Shown here piece after piece: positions 7,622 through 15,726 of a stretch of DNA of 64,000 nucleotides. Below the pieces are notes generated by a model. That model had not been told where the DNA came from. It did not search any database and worked only from the letters and a program-made list of their open reading frames with translations. Position 1 is the first letter of the stretch; each line of letters starts with the position of its first letter. The stretch is from positions 17,510 through 81,509 of the forward strand of contig NZ_JOAG01000039.1 in the NCBI RefSeq assembly GCF_000725485.1. The letters run 5' to 3'. A program made the position numbers and the translations under genes. This stretch comes from Nonomuraea candida. Lineage in GTDB: Bacteria; Actinomycetota; Actinomycetes; Streptosporangiales; Streptosporangiaceae.

Positions 7622-9071
7622 CGACAGGGTCGAGACCATCGGCCGCAAGGCCGGCAGCGGACTGCGCTGGAGCCTGCTCGGCAACACCGTGACCAAGGCG
7701 GCCTCCTTCGTCATGAGCCTGGTGCTCGCCCGCCTGCTCGCGACCGAGGACTTCGGCGTCTACGCGGTCGCGCTGGCCGCCACGCAGTTCGTCATGGTCG
7801 TCAAGGACGCCGGCATCATGGCCGCCGTCATCCAGTGGCGGGGCAGGATCGGCGAGATCGTGCCCACCGCCACGGTGCTCGCGTTCCTCTTCTCCGTCGG
7901 GCTCTACGGGCTGTTCTGGGCGGGGGCGCCGTACTTCGCGGCGCTGGCCGGCAGCGAGGCCGCGACCGGGGTGGTCCGGCTGCTCACGGCCGTCATCCTG
8001 GTCGAGGCCGTGATCGCGGTGCGCAGCGCCGCGCTGATGCGCGAGTTCGCCCAGGCCAAGCTGGCCGTGGCCAACCTGGCGGGCTTCGCCGTCAACGCCA
8101 CCGTGGCCATCTCGCTGGCCGCGGCCGGCGCGGGCGCCTACAGCTTCGCCTGCGGCCAGCTCGGCGGGTCGATCGTCACGGGCGCCATCATCCTCCTGCT
8201 CGCGAAGATGCCCTTCGAGCTCGGCTTCGACCGGGCGATCGCCGCCCGGCTGCTGCGCTTCGGCCTGCCCTCCGCGGCCGGCTTCGGGCTGGAGGCCGTG
8301 CTGATGAACTCCAGCTTCGTCGTCGTCGGCGCGATACTCGGCGAGGAGCAGCTCGGCTTCTACCTGCTGGCCTTCAACGTGTCGAGCTGGGTGCCGGGGG
8401 TGCTCGGCACGGCGCTGCGCTACGTCTCCCTGCCCGGCTTCTCGCGCCTGGCCGAGGACGCCGACTCGCTCTCGGAGGGCGTGCGCAGATCCGTGCCGCT
8501 CCTGGTGTCCGTCGTGACGCCCGTGGCGCTGGTGATGGCCACGCTCGCGCACCCGCTCGTCGAGGTCCTCTACGAGCCCGAGCGTGACCCGGCGGCCGGG
8601 GCGCTGCGCTTCCTGGCCGTGCTCATGGTCGTACGCATGATCATGTCGTACCTGGTCACGGACATCCTCATCTCGACCGGCGCGACCAAGAGCACGGTCT
8701 GGCTCAACCTCGGCTGGGCGGTCGCGCTGCTGCCCGCGCTGGTCGCCGGGGCCCACCTGGGCGGCATCAGGGGCGCGGCCGTCGGGCACGCCGTCGTGGC
8801 CGTCCTCGTCGCGCTGCCGCTGGGCGTGCTGCTGCTGCGCCGGCAGGGCGTGCGGCTGCGGCCGGTCCTGCCCGGGCTCGTACGGCCCGCGCTGGCGACG
8901 CCGGTGGCCGGGCTGTACATGGCGCTGCTCAACGGGGTGTTCGCCTGGCCCGCGCTGCTCGAGCTCGTCGTCGTCGGAGGCTCGGGACTGCTCGTGTTCG
9001 CCCTGCTGGCCACGCCGCCCGCGGTGCTGGCCAGGCTGCTACGACAAGGGAGGGCCCATGTCCGGCTCTGA
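7614..9071 (+). CDS. Polysaccharide flippase (Wzx/MOP superfamily)
   Basis: 485 aa, about a dozen to fourteen hydrophobic segments with short polar loops and no catalytic motifs, starting with SGLRWSLLGNTVTKAASFVM, typical of lipid-linked oligosaccharide flippases. It would move undecaprenyl-linked repeat units across the membrane. GTG start at 7614 overlaps the preceding gene by 8 bp, and its end overlaps the GT2 gene by 14 bp. Neighbouring Wzz-like and ligase/polymerase genes support a Wzx/Wzy-type pathway. Confidence 0.85.
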   Translation: MSDDRVETIGRKAGSGLRWSLLGNTVTKAASFVMSLVLARLLATEDFGVYAVALAATQFVMVVKDAGIMAAVIQWRGRIGEIVPTATVLAFLFSVGLYGLFWAGAPYFAALAGSEAATGVVRLLTAVILVEAVIAVRSAALMREFAQAKLAVANLAGFAVNATVAISLAAAGAGAYSFACGQLGGSIVTGAIILLLAKMPFELGFDRAIAARLLRFGLPSAAGFGLEAVLMNSSFVVVGAILGEEQLGFYLLAFNVSSWVPGVLGTALRYVSLPGFSRLAEDADSLSEGVRRSVPLLVSVVTPVALVMATLAHPLVEVLYEPERDPAAGALRFLAVLMVVRMIMSYLVTDILISTGATKSTVWLNLGWAVALLPALVAGAHLGGIRGAAVGHAVVAVLVALPLGVLLLRRQGVRLRPVLPGLVRPALATPVAGLYMALLNGVFAWPALLELVVVGGSGLLVFALLATPPAVLARLLRQGRAHVRL

Positions 9072-9945
9072 ACTGGTCTCGATCGCCCTGCCCGTACGCA
9101 ACGGCGCCGGCCGGCTGGAACCCGTGGTCAGATCGGTGCTCGCGCAGGACTACGGAAATCTCGAACTCGTCATCTCCGACAACGCCTCCACCGACGCCAC
9201 CGAGGAGCTGTGCAGGGACCTGGCGGCCGGCGACCGCCGGATCGTCTACCACCGGCACCCGCGCAACGTCGGCCTGCTGAACAACTTCCAGCACGCCGCC
9301 CGGATCTCGCGCGGCGCGTTCGTGCGCTGGATCGGCGACGACGACCGGCTGGACCCGGCCTGCCTGTCACGCGCCATGGCGGCGTTCGCGGCCGACGAGC
9401 GGCTCGTCCTGGTCACCACGCAGGTCGCCTACACCGGCCCCGACGGGGTGACCAGGACCGCCGCGTACGACGGCGAGGGGCTGCGCTCGGACGACCCCCT
9501 GGTCCGCCTGGGCGAGTGGCTGCGGCTGCTCAACGAGAGCCCGCTGCTCATGGACCCGCTCTACGGGCTGCTGCGGCGCGCTCCGGCGACCGGGATCCCG
9601 CGCAGGAACATGCTGCGCGAGGACGAGATCTACGCGACCAAGCTGGCGCTGGCCGGGCCGTGGGGGCACGTGCCGGAGGTGCTGGCGCACCGCACCACGG
9701 GCATCGAGCGCATCGGGCAGGTGGCGCGCAAGCTCGACGTGCCGTCCTGGCAGTCCCGCCTGTCCAACACGCTGCAACTGCGCGAGCTGCTGCGGTGGGT
9801 GGGCGACCCGGAGCGGGTCCCGGGGCTGACCCCGGCACAGCGCCGCCGGGCGCGGGCGGCCGTGGTGCGCATGTACGCGCGCAGGCAGCGCCGTACGGTC
9901 GCCCGGCGCGGCCGGAAACTGTGCTCCATGCTGCGCCTTGTGTAA
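9058..9945 (+). CDS. Family 2 glycosyltransferase
   Basis: 295 aa GT-A protein. It begins VSIALPVRNGAGRL, has the nucleotide-sugar site SDNASTDAT, and a DxD-like WIGDDDRLDP. It lacks transmembrane helices and should transfer one sugar on the cytoplasmic face. The start at 9058 follows AGGGAGGG and overlaps the flippase. The TAA stop lies inside the -35 element of the promoter-like site at 9941. Confidence 0.85.
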   Translation: MSGSELVSIALPVRNGAGRLEPVVRSVLAQDYGNLELVISDNASTDATEELCRDLAAGDRRIVYHRHPRNVGLLNNFQHAARISRGAFVRWIGDDDRLDPACLSRAMAAFAADERLVLVTTQVAYTGPDGVTRTAAYDGEGLRSDDPLVRLGEWLRLLNESPLLMDPLYGLLRRAPATGIPRRNMLREDEIYATKLALAGPWGHVPEVLAHRTTGIERIGQVARKLDVPSWQSRLSNTLQLRELLRWVGDPERVPGLTPAQRRRARAAVVRMYARRQRRTVARRGRKLCSMLRLV

Positions 9946-9970
9946 CGAATGTGATGAACAGCGCGATTTT
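9941..9970 (+). promoter_or_regulatory. ECF-type promoter-like site A
   Basis: TGTAAC (9941-9946), an 18-bp spacer and GATTTT (9965-9970). It matches five other sites in this locus (nGTAAC, 17-18 bp, GAT). A transcript starting about 7 nt downstream would favour the GTG start at 10008 for the next gene over the ATG at 9954, which would lie upstream of the transcription start. Confidence 0.55.
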
Positions 9971-10007
9971 CCCTTTGTACCGGTACAAGGCTGACGGGCG
10001 GGCCATA

Positions 10008-11030
10008 GTGCGCTTCTGGAGGACTCTTCTCGGTCTGGCCAGGAACAAGCTCGTGGGACCTCCCGTCGCCGCGGCGGCGATCGGGCTCGCCCTCGCGGGC
10101 TATCTCCTCGTGCCGGCCCGCTACGTCTCCACGGCGTCCATGGTGCTCACCATCTCCACCACCGGCGGGACGGAGGAGGCCGGCCCGGCCCCGGACCCGG
10201 GCCTGACCAACCCGCTGATGCAGTTCGGCGACGCGTTGCGGGCCGCGGCGGGCATCCTCATCCTGACCATGCGGAACGAGCGGGTGGCCACGGAGCTGGG
10301 CGTGGCCGAGGGCGGGCCGACCACGGTGGTCGTCAACGACGGGCGCACCGACCCCGGCCTGATGAGCATGGGCGCCAACGGGCCGTACGTGCACATCGAG
10401 GTCGAGAGCACCTCCGCCGCCACGGCCAGGGACGTCATGGCCAAGGCGCAGCGCCGGGTGCGGACGGAGCTGACGAACTGGCAGACGTCCCTGGGCGCGC
10501 CGCCCAGCACCCACCTGGGCATCCTCGACGTGCGGCCCACCTCCGCGCCCCGGCCCGACACGAGCGGCAAGCTGACGGCGGCGGCGGGCGGCGCGGTGCT
10601 CGGCCTGCTGGGCGGGCTCGCGGCGGCCTACGCGACGCCGCGGCTGCGACCGGCCTTCCGGCCGGAGCCTTCCGGGCGGGAGGCCGGGACCGGGCCGGAG
10701 CCCCCGGGCGCGGAGCGGCCGGTGCCCGGGAAGCCGGCGGTGGCCGCGCCCGAGATCGCCTTCGATCCCGATCCCATGCAGGGCACGCTGGTCAAGTTCG
10801 GGCACGGGCCGGTGGGCCGGCCGCCGGGCGGCGCGGAGGAGGCCGCGGGCAACGGCTCCCGGCCGCGGCTCGGCGCGCTGTCGCGGTTCCCCCGCGCCGC
10901 CGGCCCCGACGAGACCGACACCCAGACCTTTCCCCAGGTCAAGCCGGAGGACCTCGCCCCGCCGGACGAGACCGACACCCAGACCTTCCCGGTGGTCAAG
11001 AACGAGGACGAGCCCGATGGCGATCAGTAG
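10008..11030 (+). CDS. Wzz-like chain-length determinant protein 1
   Basis: 340 aa. N-terminal membrane helix, an extracytoplasmic domain opening with the TASMVLTISTTGG segment, and a second helix near residues 185-205, the topology of Wzz/YveK proteins that set polysaccharide chain length. A long Pro/Gly-rich cytoplasmic tail ends in two copies of DETDTQTFPxVKxED. The GTG at 10008 is preferred because both paralogues start with x-(F)-W (MAFW, VDFW) and because of promoter A; ATG 9954 is the alternative. No Walker motifs, so the tyrosine autokinase partner is not fused. Confidence 0.75.
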   Translation: MRFWRTLLGLARNKLVGPPVAAAAIGLALAGYLLVPARYVSTASMVLTISTTGGTEEAGPAPDPGLTNPLMQFGDALRAAAGILILTMRNERVATELGVAEGGPTTVVVNDGRTDPGLMSMGANGPYVHIEVESTSAATARDVMAKAQRRVRTELTNWQTSLGAPPSTHLGILDVRPTSAPRPDTSGKLTAAAGGAVLGLLGGLAAAYATPRLRPAFRPEPSGREAGTGPEPPGAERPVPGKPAVAAPEIAFDPDPMQGTLVKFGHGPVGRPPGGAEEAAGNGSRPRLGALSRFPRAAGPDETDTQTFPQVKPEDLAPPDETDTQTFPVVKNEDEPDGDQ

Positions 11031-11132
11031 ACGGGCGGGACCGCCGGTCGGGCGGCGCGCTGGAACGTTCCCCGGAGGGCCGGAGGATCGGCCGGTGACC
11101 GCGTCGAAAACTGCCGGTAAAAGAGAGCGATT

Positions 11133-11162
11133 CGTAACATTTCACCTGCTCTAGCCGATAAT
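11133..11162 (+). promoter_or_regulatory. ECF-type promoter-like site B
   Basis: CGTAAC (11133-11138), 18-bp spacer, GATAAT (11157-11162), 58 bp upstream of the second Wzz-like gene. Same architecture as sites A and C-F. Confidence 0.55.
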
Positions 11163-11181
11163 CCTGCTGTAGCGCAGCAGG
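11163..11181 (+). promoter_or_regulatory. Leader hairpin upstream of wzz-like gene 2
   Basis: CCTGCTG (11163-11169) pairs with CAGCAGG (11175-11181) around a 5-nt loop, directly after promoter-like site B. If that promoter is used, the hairpin would sit at the very 5' end of the transcript and could affect mRNA stability. No U-tract follows, so it is not a terminator. Confidence 0.4.
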
Positions 11182-11220
11182 CTGAGGTGAGCCCGTACTA
11201 ACGGGGGGTTGGTCGGGATA

Positions 11221-11970
11221 ATGGCTTTTTGGAACGATTTGCTGGGCCTCCTGCGCCGGAGGACCATCGCACTTCCGATCCTCGCTCTCGGCCTCCTCCT
11301 CGCGTCGGCGGGCTACCTCCTCGGCCCCGCGAGCTACAAGACCGAATCCTCGCTGATCCTCACCCCGCCGCCGAGCGGCGGCACCCTCTCGATGGACCCG
11401 GCCAGGCCGGTCGGCACGACCAACCCGCTGCTGCAGCAGAACAACGGGCTGCGGACCGTGGCGGGCATCCTGATCGTGGCCGTCAGCGGCAAGGAGGAGC
11501 TGCGCAAACTGGGCGTCGAAGAGGGCGGCGACACCAGGATCGTGATCGACGACGGGCGGTCCAACGCCGACCTGCTCGGCGTCGTGACGCTCGGGCCGTT
11601 CCTGCACGTCGCGGTCGAGAGCGACACCCCGGAGACGGCCCGGGAGGTGCTGGGACGGGCGCACCGGCGCCTGAACGAGAAGCTGACCGCCTACCAGACC
11701 GCGCTGGGCGCGCCGCAGAGCACGTTCATCGCCCTCAACACGGTGGTGGTGCTGCCGCCCAAGTACGACGGCAGCGGGAAGACCCAGTACGCGCTGGGAG
11801 CGCTGGCCAGCACGCTGTGCCTCGGTCTCGCCGGCGCGTACGCGGTGCACGTGCGCGGCCTCTTCCGCCGCCGCCCCGCCCCGGAGCCCGGCGACCGGGA
11901 GGAGCCCGGCCGCCCGCATCCGGAGGGCGGCTCGCTCAACGGCCAGGTCCCGGCCGGCACCGGCGGATGA
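11221..11970 (+). CDS. Wzz-like chain-length determinant protein 2
   Basis: 249 aa. It begins MAFWNDLLGLLRRR, with an N-terminal membrane helix and a C-terminal helix near residues 185-205. The extracytoplasmic domain shares LILTPPPSGGT and TNPLLQQNNGLRTVAGILI with the other two Wzz-like proteins. A short Pro-rich tail follows. ATG at 11221 lies about 10 nt after a G-rich Shine-Dalgarno-like run. It is presumably a scaffold for polymerisation or export; no enzymatic motif is present. Confidence 0.75.
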   Translation: MAFWNDLLGLLRRRTIALPILALGLLLASAGYLLGPASYKTESSLILTPPPSGGTLSMDPARPVGTTNPLLQQNNGLRTVAGILIVAVSGKEELRKLGVEEGGDTRIVIDDGRSNADLLGVVTLGPFLHVAVESDTPETAREVLGRAHRRLNEKLTAYQTALGAPQSTFIALNTVVVLPPKYDGSGKTQYALGALASTLCLGLAGAYAVHVRGLFRRRPAPEPGDREEPGRPHPEGGSLNGQVPAGTGG

Positions 11971-12013
11971 CCAGGCCGGGACGGGGTCCGGCGGTGGGCG
12001 ATCGGGGTCCCGG

Positions 12014-12898
12014 TCAGGAGGTCCGGGCGGCGACTTCCGTTCCGTGCCGGATGGCCGCCTGGCGGACCTCCGGCGGCGTGCCCGACTTGGAGGAGATCAT
12101 CATGCCGATCGCCTCCCGCCCCACCCGCCCCGCGAACTCCAGCGCGGTCCGCAGGTCCATCGGCGACTCGTCGGGCGTCTTGTGGCAGACCGAGGTGTCG
12201 GAGGGCGGCCGGCCGTCCGTGGCGCTCAGCACCTCGTCCACGAAGACGCCGTACAGCATGAACTCCGAGACGTGCAGCCGCGCGCCGAACGCCTCGGCCC
12301 AGTGCCGCCCGGTGGTCTCCCGGAGCCGGTCCTGCAGCTTGCGCACGGTGGCCGGCTGCCAGAAGGTCAGCGGGCTCATGTAGTCGGGCAGCGGCGGCCC
12401 CGGCGGCGGCGGGAGCTTGAGCAGGTCGCGGGCCACCTGGTGCCACAGGATGTGCCGGGGCATCCGCTCGTGCACCCCGCCCTCCAGGCGGTGCAGCAGC
12501 ATCCGGCCGTCGATGAGCGCCCGCGCGGCGGTGACCGGCCGGACGAGCACCACGTCGGAGTCGGCCACCAGCACCACGTCGGTGTCCAGGGCGGCGGTGG
12601 CGGCCAGCTTGATGATCTGCTGCATCACCCAGCCGCGCACCGGCGGCCAGGGCCGGCGCACGTTGATCCACAGGCCCGCGCGGGGCACCATGACGTACCG
12701 CCGGGGCAGCAGCTCCTCCACGGTGCGGACCCGGCAGCGCGGCCCCGCGTACGGCGCGAACAGCCGCCGGTCGGGACGCGGCACGATCACGTGGTGCACC
12801 GTGCCGGGCGGGGTGAACTCCAGCACCGAGCGGTGCAGGTCGCCGAACTGCTCCGCGTCGGGACCGTAACTCGGGGTCACGACGGCCAGAGTCCTCAT
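12014..12898 (-). CDS. DUF6492-like putative glycosyltransferase
   Basis: 294 aa GT-A-like protein with LAVVTPSYGPD at the N-terminus, VVLVADSDVVLVRP (a DxD in SDSD-like context) in the middle and HVSEFMLYGVFVDEV near the end. This resembles DUF6492 family proteins of glycan clusters. ATG at 12898 gives a clean fold start; upstream in-frame GTGs at 12922, 12937 and 12964 are possible. Divergently transcribed from wzz-like gene 3 with its own promoter-like site E. Sugar donor unknown. Confidence 0.7.
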   Translation of the reverse strand: MRTLAVVTPSYGPDAEQFGDLHRSVLEFTPPGTVHHVIVPRPDRRLFAPYAGPRCRVRTVEELLPRRYVMVPRAGLWINVRRPWPPVRGWVMQQIIKLAATAALDTDVVLVADSDVVLVRPVTAARALIDGRMLLHRLEGGVHERMPRHILWHQVARDLLKLPPPPGPPLPDYMSPLTFWQPATVRKLQDRLRETTGRHWAEAFGARLHVSEFMLYGVFVDEVLSATDGRPPSDTSVCHKTPDESPMDLRTALEFAGRVGREAIGMMISSKSGTPPEVRQAAIRHGTEVAARTS

Positions 12899-12966
12899 GA
12901 CCGGCCGCCCGGCGCGCAGCACTCTTCCACGGCTCACCTTTCGCGGATCGCTCTTTCGCCGCACTT

Positions 12967-12996
12967 TGTATCGAGACGCGCCTTTGGCACGTTACA
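12967..12996 (-). promoter_or_regulatory. ECF-type promoter-like site E (minus strand)
   Basis: On the minus strand TGTAAC (12996-12991), 18-bp spacer, GATACA (12972-12967). It faces the DUF6492-like gene and lies back to back with site C, so both divergent genes carry the same motif. Confidence 0.55.
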
Positions 12997-13003
12997 GATT
13001 TGG

Positions 13004-13033
13004 GGTAACACCATCCACCTATGCGCCGATTGC
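13004..13033 (+). promoter_or_regulatory. ECF-type promoter-like site C
   Basis: GGTAAC (13004-13009), 18-bp spacer, GATTGC (13028-13033). It lies 35 bp upstream of the GTG of wzz-like gene 3, with a GGGGGG Shine-Dalgarno-like run at 13057-13062 in between. Confidence 0.5.
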
Positions 13034-13067
13034 CTGAATAGGGGTGAGGCGGGCCTGGGGGGCTGTG

Positions 13068-13781
13068 GTGGACTTCTGGAAGGCGATCTCTGTCCTGTTC
13101 CGCCGCTGGTACGTGGCCCTGTCGGCGCTGCTGCTGACCGTCACCGCCGCCTACGGCATGTACACCACGATCCCCACGCAGTACACCTCCACCACGCTCA
13201 TGGTCCTCACGGTGCCGCCCAGCGGCTCCTACCGCATGCCGCAGCCCACCGTGCCCAACCCGCTGGTCAACCCGCTGCTGAACTTCGACGGCGGCCTGAA
13301 CATGACGGCCTCGATCATGGTGCAGGTCCTCAACGGCCCCGAGGTGGCCGGGCAGCTCGGCGTGCGGGCGGACTCCACCACCACCTACCGGGTGCACAAC
13401 GGTCACCCCAACCCGGAGCTGCTGATCAACGCGCCGTTCGTGGTCGTCGAGGGCACCAGCCTGTCGCCGCAGGACGCCAGGAGGATCGTGGAGCGGGTCG
13501 CCGAACGGGCCAAGGTCGAGCTGGAGCGCAGGCAGTACCAGCTCGGCTCGCCGCCCGAGACGTTCGTCAACCTGACCGAGATGATCGCGCCGACCGAGCC
13601 GCAGGCCGAGCGGGGCGGCAAGACCCGCACGGCGGCGGTCGTGCTGGGGCTGGGCGGCATGGCGGCGCTGGCCGCCTCCTACGCCGCCGACAGCGTCATG
13701 CTCGGGCTGCGCCGCCGCAGGGAGCAGCCGCCGCCCGGCGCCGCCGTCGCGCCGAGCGAGGAGGCGGTGCTGCAGCGATGA
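13068..13781 (+). CDS. Wzz-like chain-length determinant protein 3
   Basis: 237 aa with the same plan as the two earlier paralogues: N-terminal VDFWKAISVLFRRW, first helix about 18-38, extracytoplasmic domain with LMVLTVPPSGSY and NPLLNFDGGLNMTASIMV, second helix about 190-210, short charged tail. The GTG at 13068 gives 5-nt spacing from GGGGGG; GTG 13065 is next to it. It ends inside an ATGA overlap with the ligase/polymerase gene, so the two are co-translated and probably work together on polymer length. Confidence 0.75.
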   Translation: MDFWKAISVLFRRWYVALSALLLTVTAAYGMYTTIPTQYTSTTLMVLTVPPSGSYRMPQPTVPNPLVNPLLNFDGGLNMTASIMVQVLNGPEVAGQLGVRADSTTTYRVHNGHPNPELLINAPFVVVEGTSLSPQDARRIVERVAERAKVELERRQYQLGSPPETFVNLTEMIAPTEPQAERGGKTRTAAVVLGLGGMAALAASYAADSVMLGLRRRREQPPPGAAVAPSEEAVLQR

Positions 13782-15133
13782 GCGTCCTCGCCGCGCCGGT
13801 CGGGCGCGAGGCGCGCGGCGCGGACGGCGCCACCCTGTGCGCCATCTTCGTCGTGGTCCTCATCCTGGTGCCGGCCCGCCAGGTGATCGGCGGGCTGCCC
13901 TTCGACCTCACCTACGCCGAGGCCGTCGGCCTGTTCGCCGCCGTCTGGTGGTGCTGCGCCCACCTGACCAGCACGCTCGGCGCCGCCAAGGGCCCGAACC
14001 TGGTCCGGTACGCCGTCTACTTCTACGTGATCACCTACCTGGTCACCTACGCCTACACGACGGCCGGTTTCCTGCCGGCCCACGAGCTGGCGCTGTCGGA
14101 CCACGTCCTGGTCATCACGGTCGGCGTGGTCGGCATGGCGCTGCTCGCCGTGGACGGGGTGTCCGGCCACGACCGCCTGGACCTGGTGCTGAAGACCCTC
14201 GTCGTGGCCGGCGCCGTCATGGGCGCGATCGGCGGGCTGCAGTTCCTGCTGTCGTTCGACCTCACCCAGTACCTCCAGATGCCCGGCTCCCGCCTGCGCT
14301 CGATGGAGGAGACGATCCTGCAGCGCAACGGGGTCAACCGGGTGGCCTCGACCGCCACGCATCCCATCGAGTTCGGCGTGGTGTCGGCGATGGTGCTGCC
14401 GCTGGCCCTGCACTACGCGTTCGACGCCTGGGAGCGCGGCGCGCCCGCGCTGCGCTGGTGGATCCTGTGCGCGCTGGTCGCCTGCGGGATGGCGTTCTCC
14501 GCCTCGCGCTCGACGGTGCTCGGCCTGGCGGTGTCGGGGCTGATCCTGCTCGCGGGGTGGAACAGGGCCCGGCGGCTGCGGGCGGGCGCGGGGCTGCTCG
14601 GGTTCCTGGTGCTGCTGCGGCTGTTCGTCCCCGGGCTGCTCGGCGCGATCATGGGGTTGTTCGGCAACCTGGACAACGACGAGAGCCTGCGCTGGCGGAC
14701 CAACGACTACACCAGCGCGCTCACCGAGTTCGCCCAGCACCCGTGGCTCGGGCGGGGCCACGGCACCTGGTTCCCGCCGCACCATCCCGTCTTCGACAAC
14801 CAGTACCTGCTCACCGCCGTGCAGGGCGGGGTGTTCGGGCTGCTCGGGTTCGTCGGGCTCTTCGTCATCGGCATCCTGGCGGCGTTGCGGGCCAGGCGGA
14901 TCGCGCCGGACCCGCGCACCAAGGACCTGGGGCTGTCGCTGGCGGCGGCCCTGGCGGTGCCGCTGGTCGGCTGCGCCACCTTCGACCTGAACTCCTTCAC
15001 CACCGCCAACTCGCTGGCGTTCCTGCTGATCGGGCTGGCGGGCGCGCTGCTGCGCCTGGTGAACCGCGACGTCACGGCTCAAGCCGGCGCCGCGCCTCCT
15101 TCCACGAGCCGGCGGCCAGGTCTCTGGCGCTGA
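13778..15133 (+). CDS. O-antigen ligase/polymerase-like membrane protein
   Basis: 451 aa with 10 or more hydrophobic segments and a large periplasmic-type loop containing FAQHPWLGRGHGTWFPPHH, the Wzy_C/WaaL-type signature. It should polymerise lipid-linked repeat units or ligate them to an acceptor on the outer face of the membrane. ATG at 13778 overlaps the wzz-like gene. The 3' end overlaps the convergent rmlC-like gene by 62 bp. Confidence 0.8.
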   Translation: MSVLAAPVGREARGADGATLCAIFVVVLILVPARQVIGGLPFDLTYAEAVGLFAAVWWCCAHLTSTLGAAKGPNLVRYAVYFYVITYLVTYAYTTAGFLPAHELALSDHVLVITVGVVGMALLAVDGVSGHDRLDLVLKTLVVAGAVMGAIGGLQFLLSFDLTQYLQMPGSRLRSMEETILQRNGVNRVASTATHPIEFGVVSAMVLPLALHYAFDAWERGAPALRWWILCALVACGMAFSASRSTVLGLAVSGLILLAGWNRARRLRAGAGLLGFLVLLRLFVPGLLGAIMGLFGNLDNDESLRWRTNDYTSALTEFAQHPWLGRGHGTWFPPHHPVFDNQYLLTAVQGGVFGLLGFVGLFVIGILAALRARRIAPDPRTKDLGLSLAAALAVPLVGCATFDLNSFTTANSLAFLLIGLAGALLRLVNRDVTAQAGAAPPSTSRRPGLWR

Positions 15134-15617
15134 TCGCGGTAACCGGCAGCGGCCAGGCGATGGCCAGCTCGGGGTCGTCGTAACGCACCGAGACGTCCTC
15201 GGCGGGGTCGTGCTCCCTGTCGATCCGGTAGCAGACGTCGGCCTCGCTGAGCGCCTGGTAGCCGTGGAGCAGGCCGGGGGGCACGTACAGGTGGACGAAG
15301 GTCCGGTCGTCGAGCGTGACCGTCATCTGCTCGCCGAACGTCGGCGAGCCCGGCCGGGCGTCGACGAGCACGTCGAACACCGCGCCGCGGGCGCACCTGA
15401 CCAGCTTGGCCTCGCCGCGCCCGGCGCGGCCGTGCAGGGCCCTGATCCCGCCGGCGACCGTGCGCGACTGGCTGTCCTGGACGAAGGCGGCCGGGTCGAG
15501 CCCGTGCTCCTTGGCGATGGCGGCGTCGAAGGTCCTGGTGAACAGGCCGCGCTCGTCACGGTGGGGGGTGGGGGTGAACAGCAGTGTCCCGGCCAGCGGC
15601 CCGCGTTCCACTCTCAT
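15072..15617 (-). CDS. dTDP-4-dehydrorhamnose 3,5-epimerase family protein (second copy)
   Basis: 181 aa cupin of the RmlC family. IRALHGRAGRGE carries the catalytic His, and PPGLLHGYQALSEADVCYRID lines the pocket with the likely catalytic Tyr. It differs considerably from the copy at 891, so it probably acts on another intermediate. ATG at 15617. Divergent from the GT26 gene and convergent with the ligase. Confidence 0.8.
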   Translation of the reverse strand: MRVERGPLAGTLLFTPTPHRDERGLFTRTFDAAIAKEHGLDPAAFVQDSQSRTVAGGIRALHGRAGRGEAKLVRCARGAVFDVLVDARPGSPTFGEQMTVTLDDRTFVHLYVPPGLLHGYQALSEADVCYRIDREHDPAEDVSVRYDDPELAIAWPLPVTAISARDLAAGSWKEARRRLEP

Positions 15618-15639
15618 GGGGCCATCCTGGCCTCACCGA

Positions 15640-15668
15640 CGTAACGGATAAAGCTCTGCCGCGATGAC
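15640..15668 (+). promoter_or_regulatory. ECF-type promoter-like site D
   Basis: CGTAAC (15640-15645), a 17-bp spacer and GATGAC (15663-15668), upstream of the GT26 gene at 15727. The spacer is one base shorter than in the other five sites. Confidence 0.45.
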
Positions 15669-15726
15669 AAAAAGGAAGGACTGACGGCGAGGCACGTCAA
15701 GCCCGAGGAGGGGTGAGGACATTCCG

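Noticed and set aside
15135..15162. GGTAAC-N15-GAT inside the second rmlC-like gene
   Set aside because: Wrong spacing and located within coding sequence with no downstream start.
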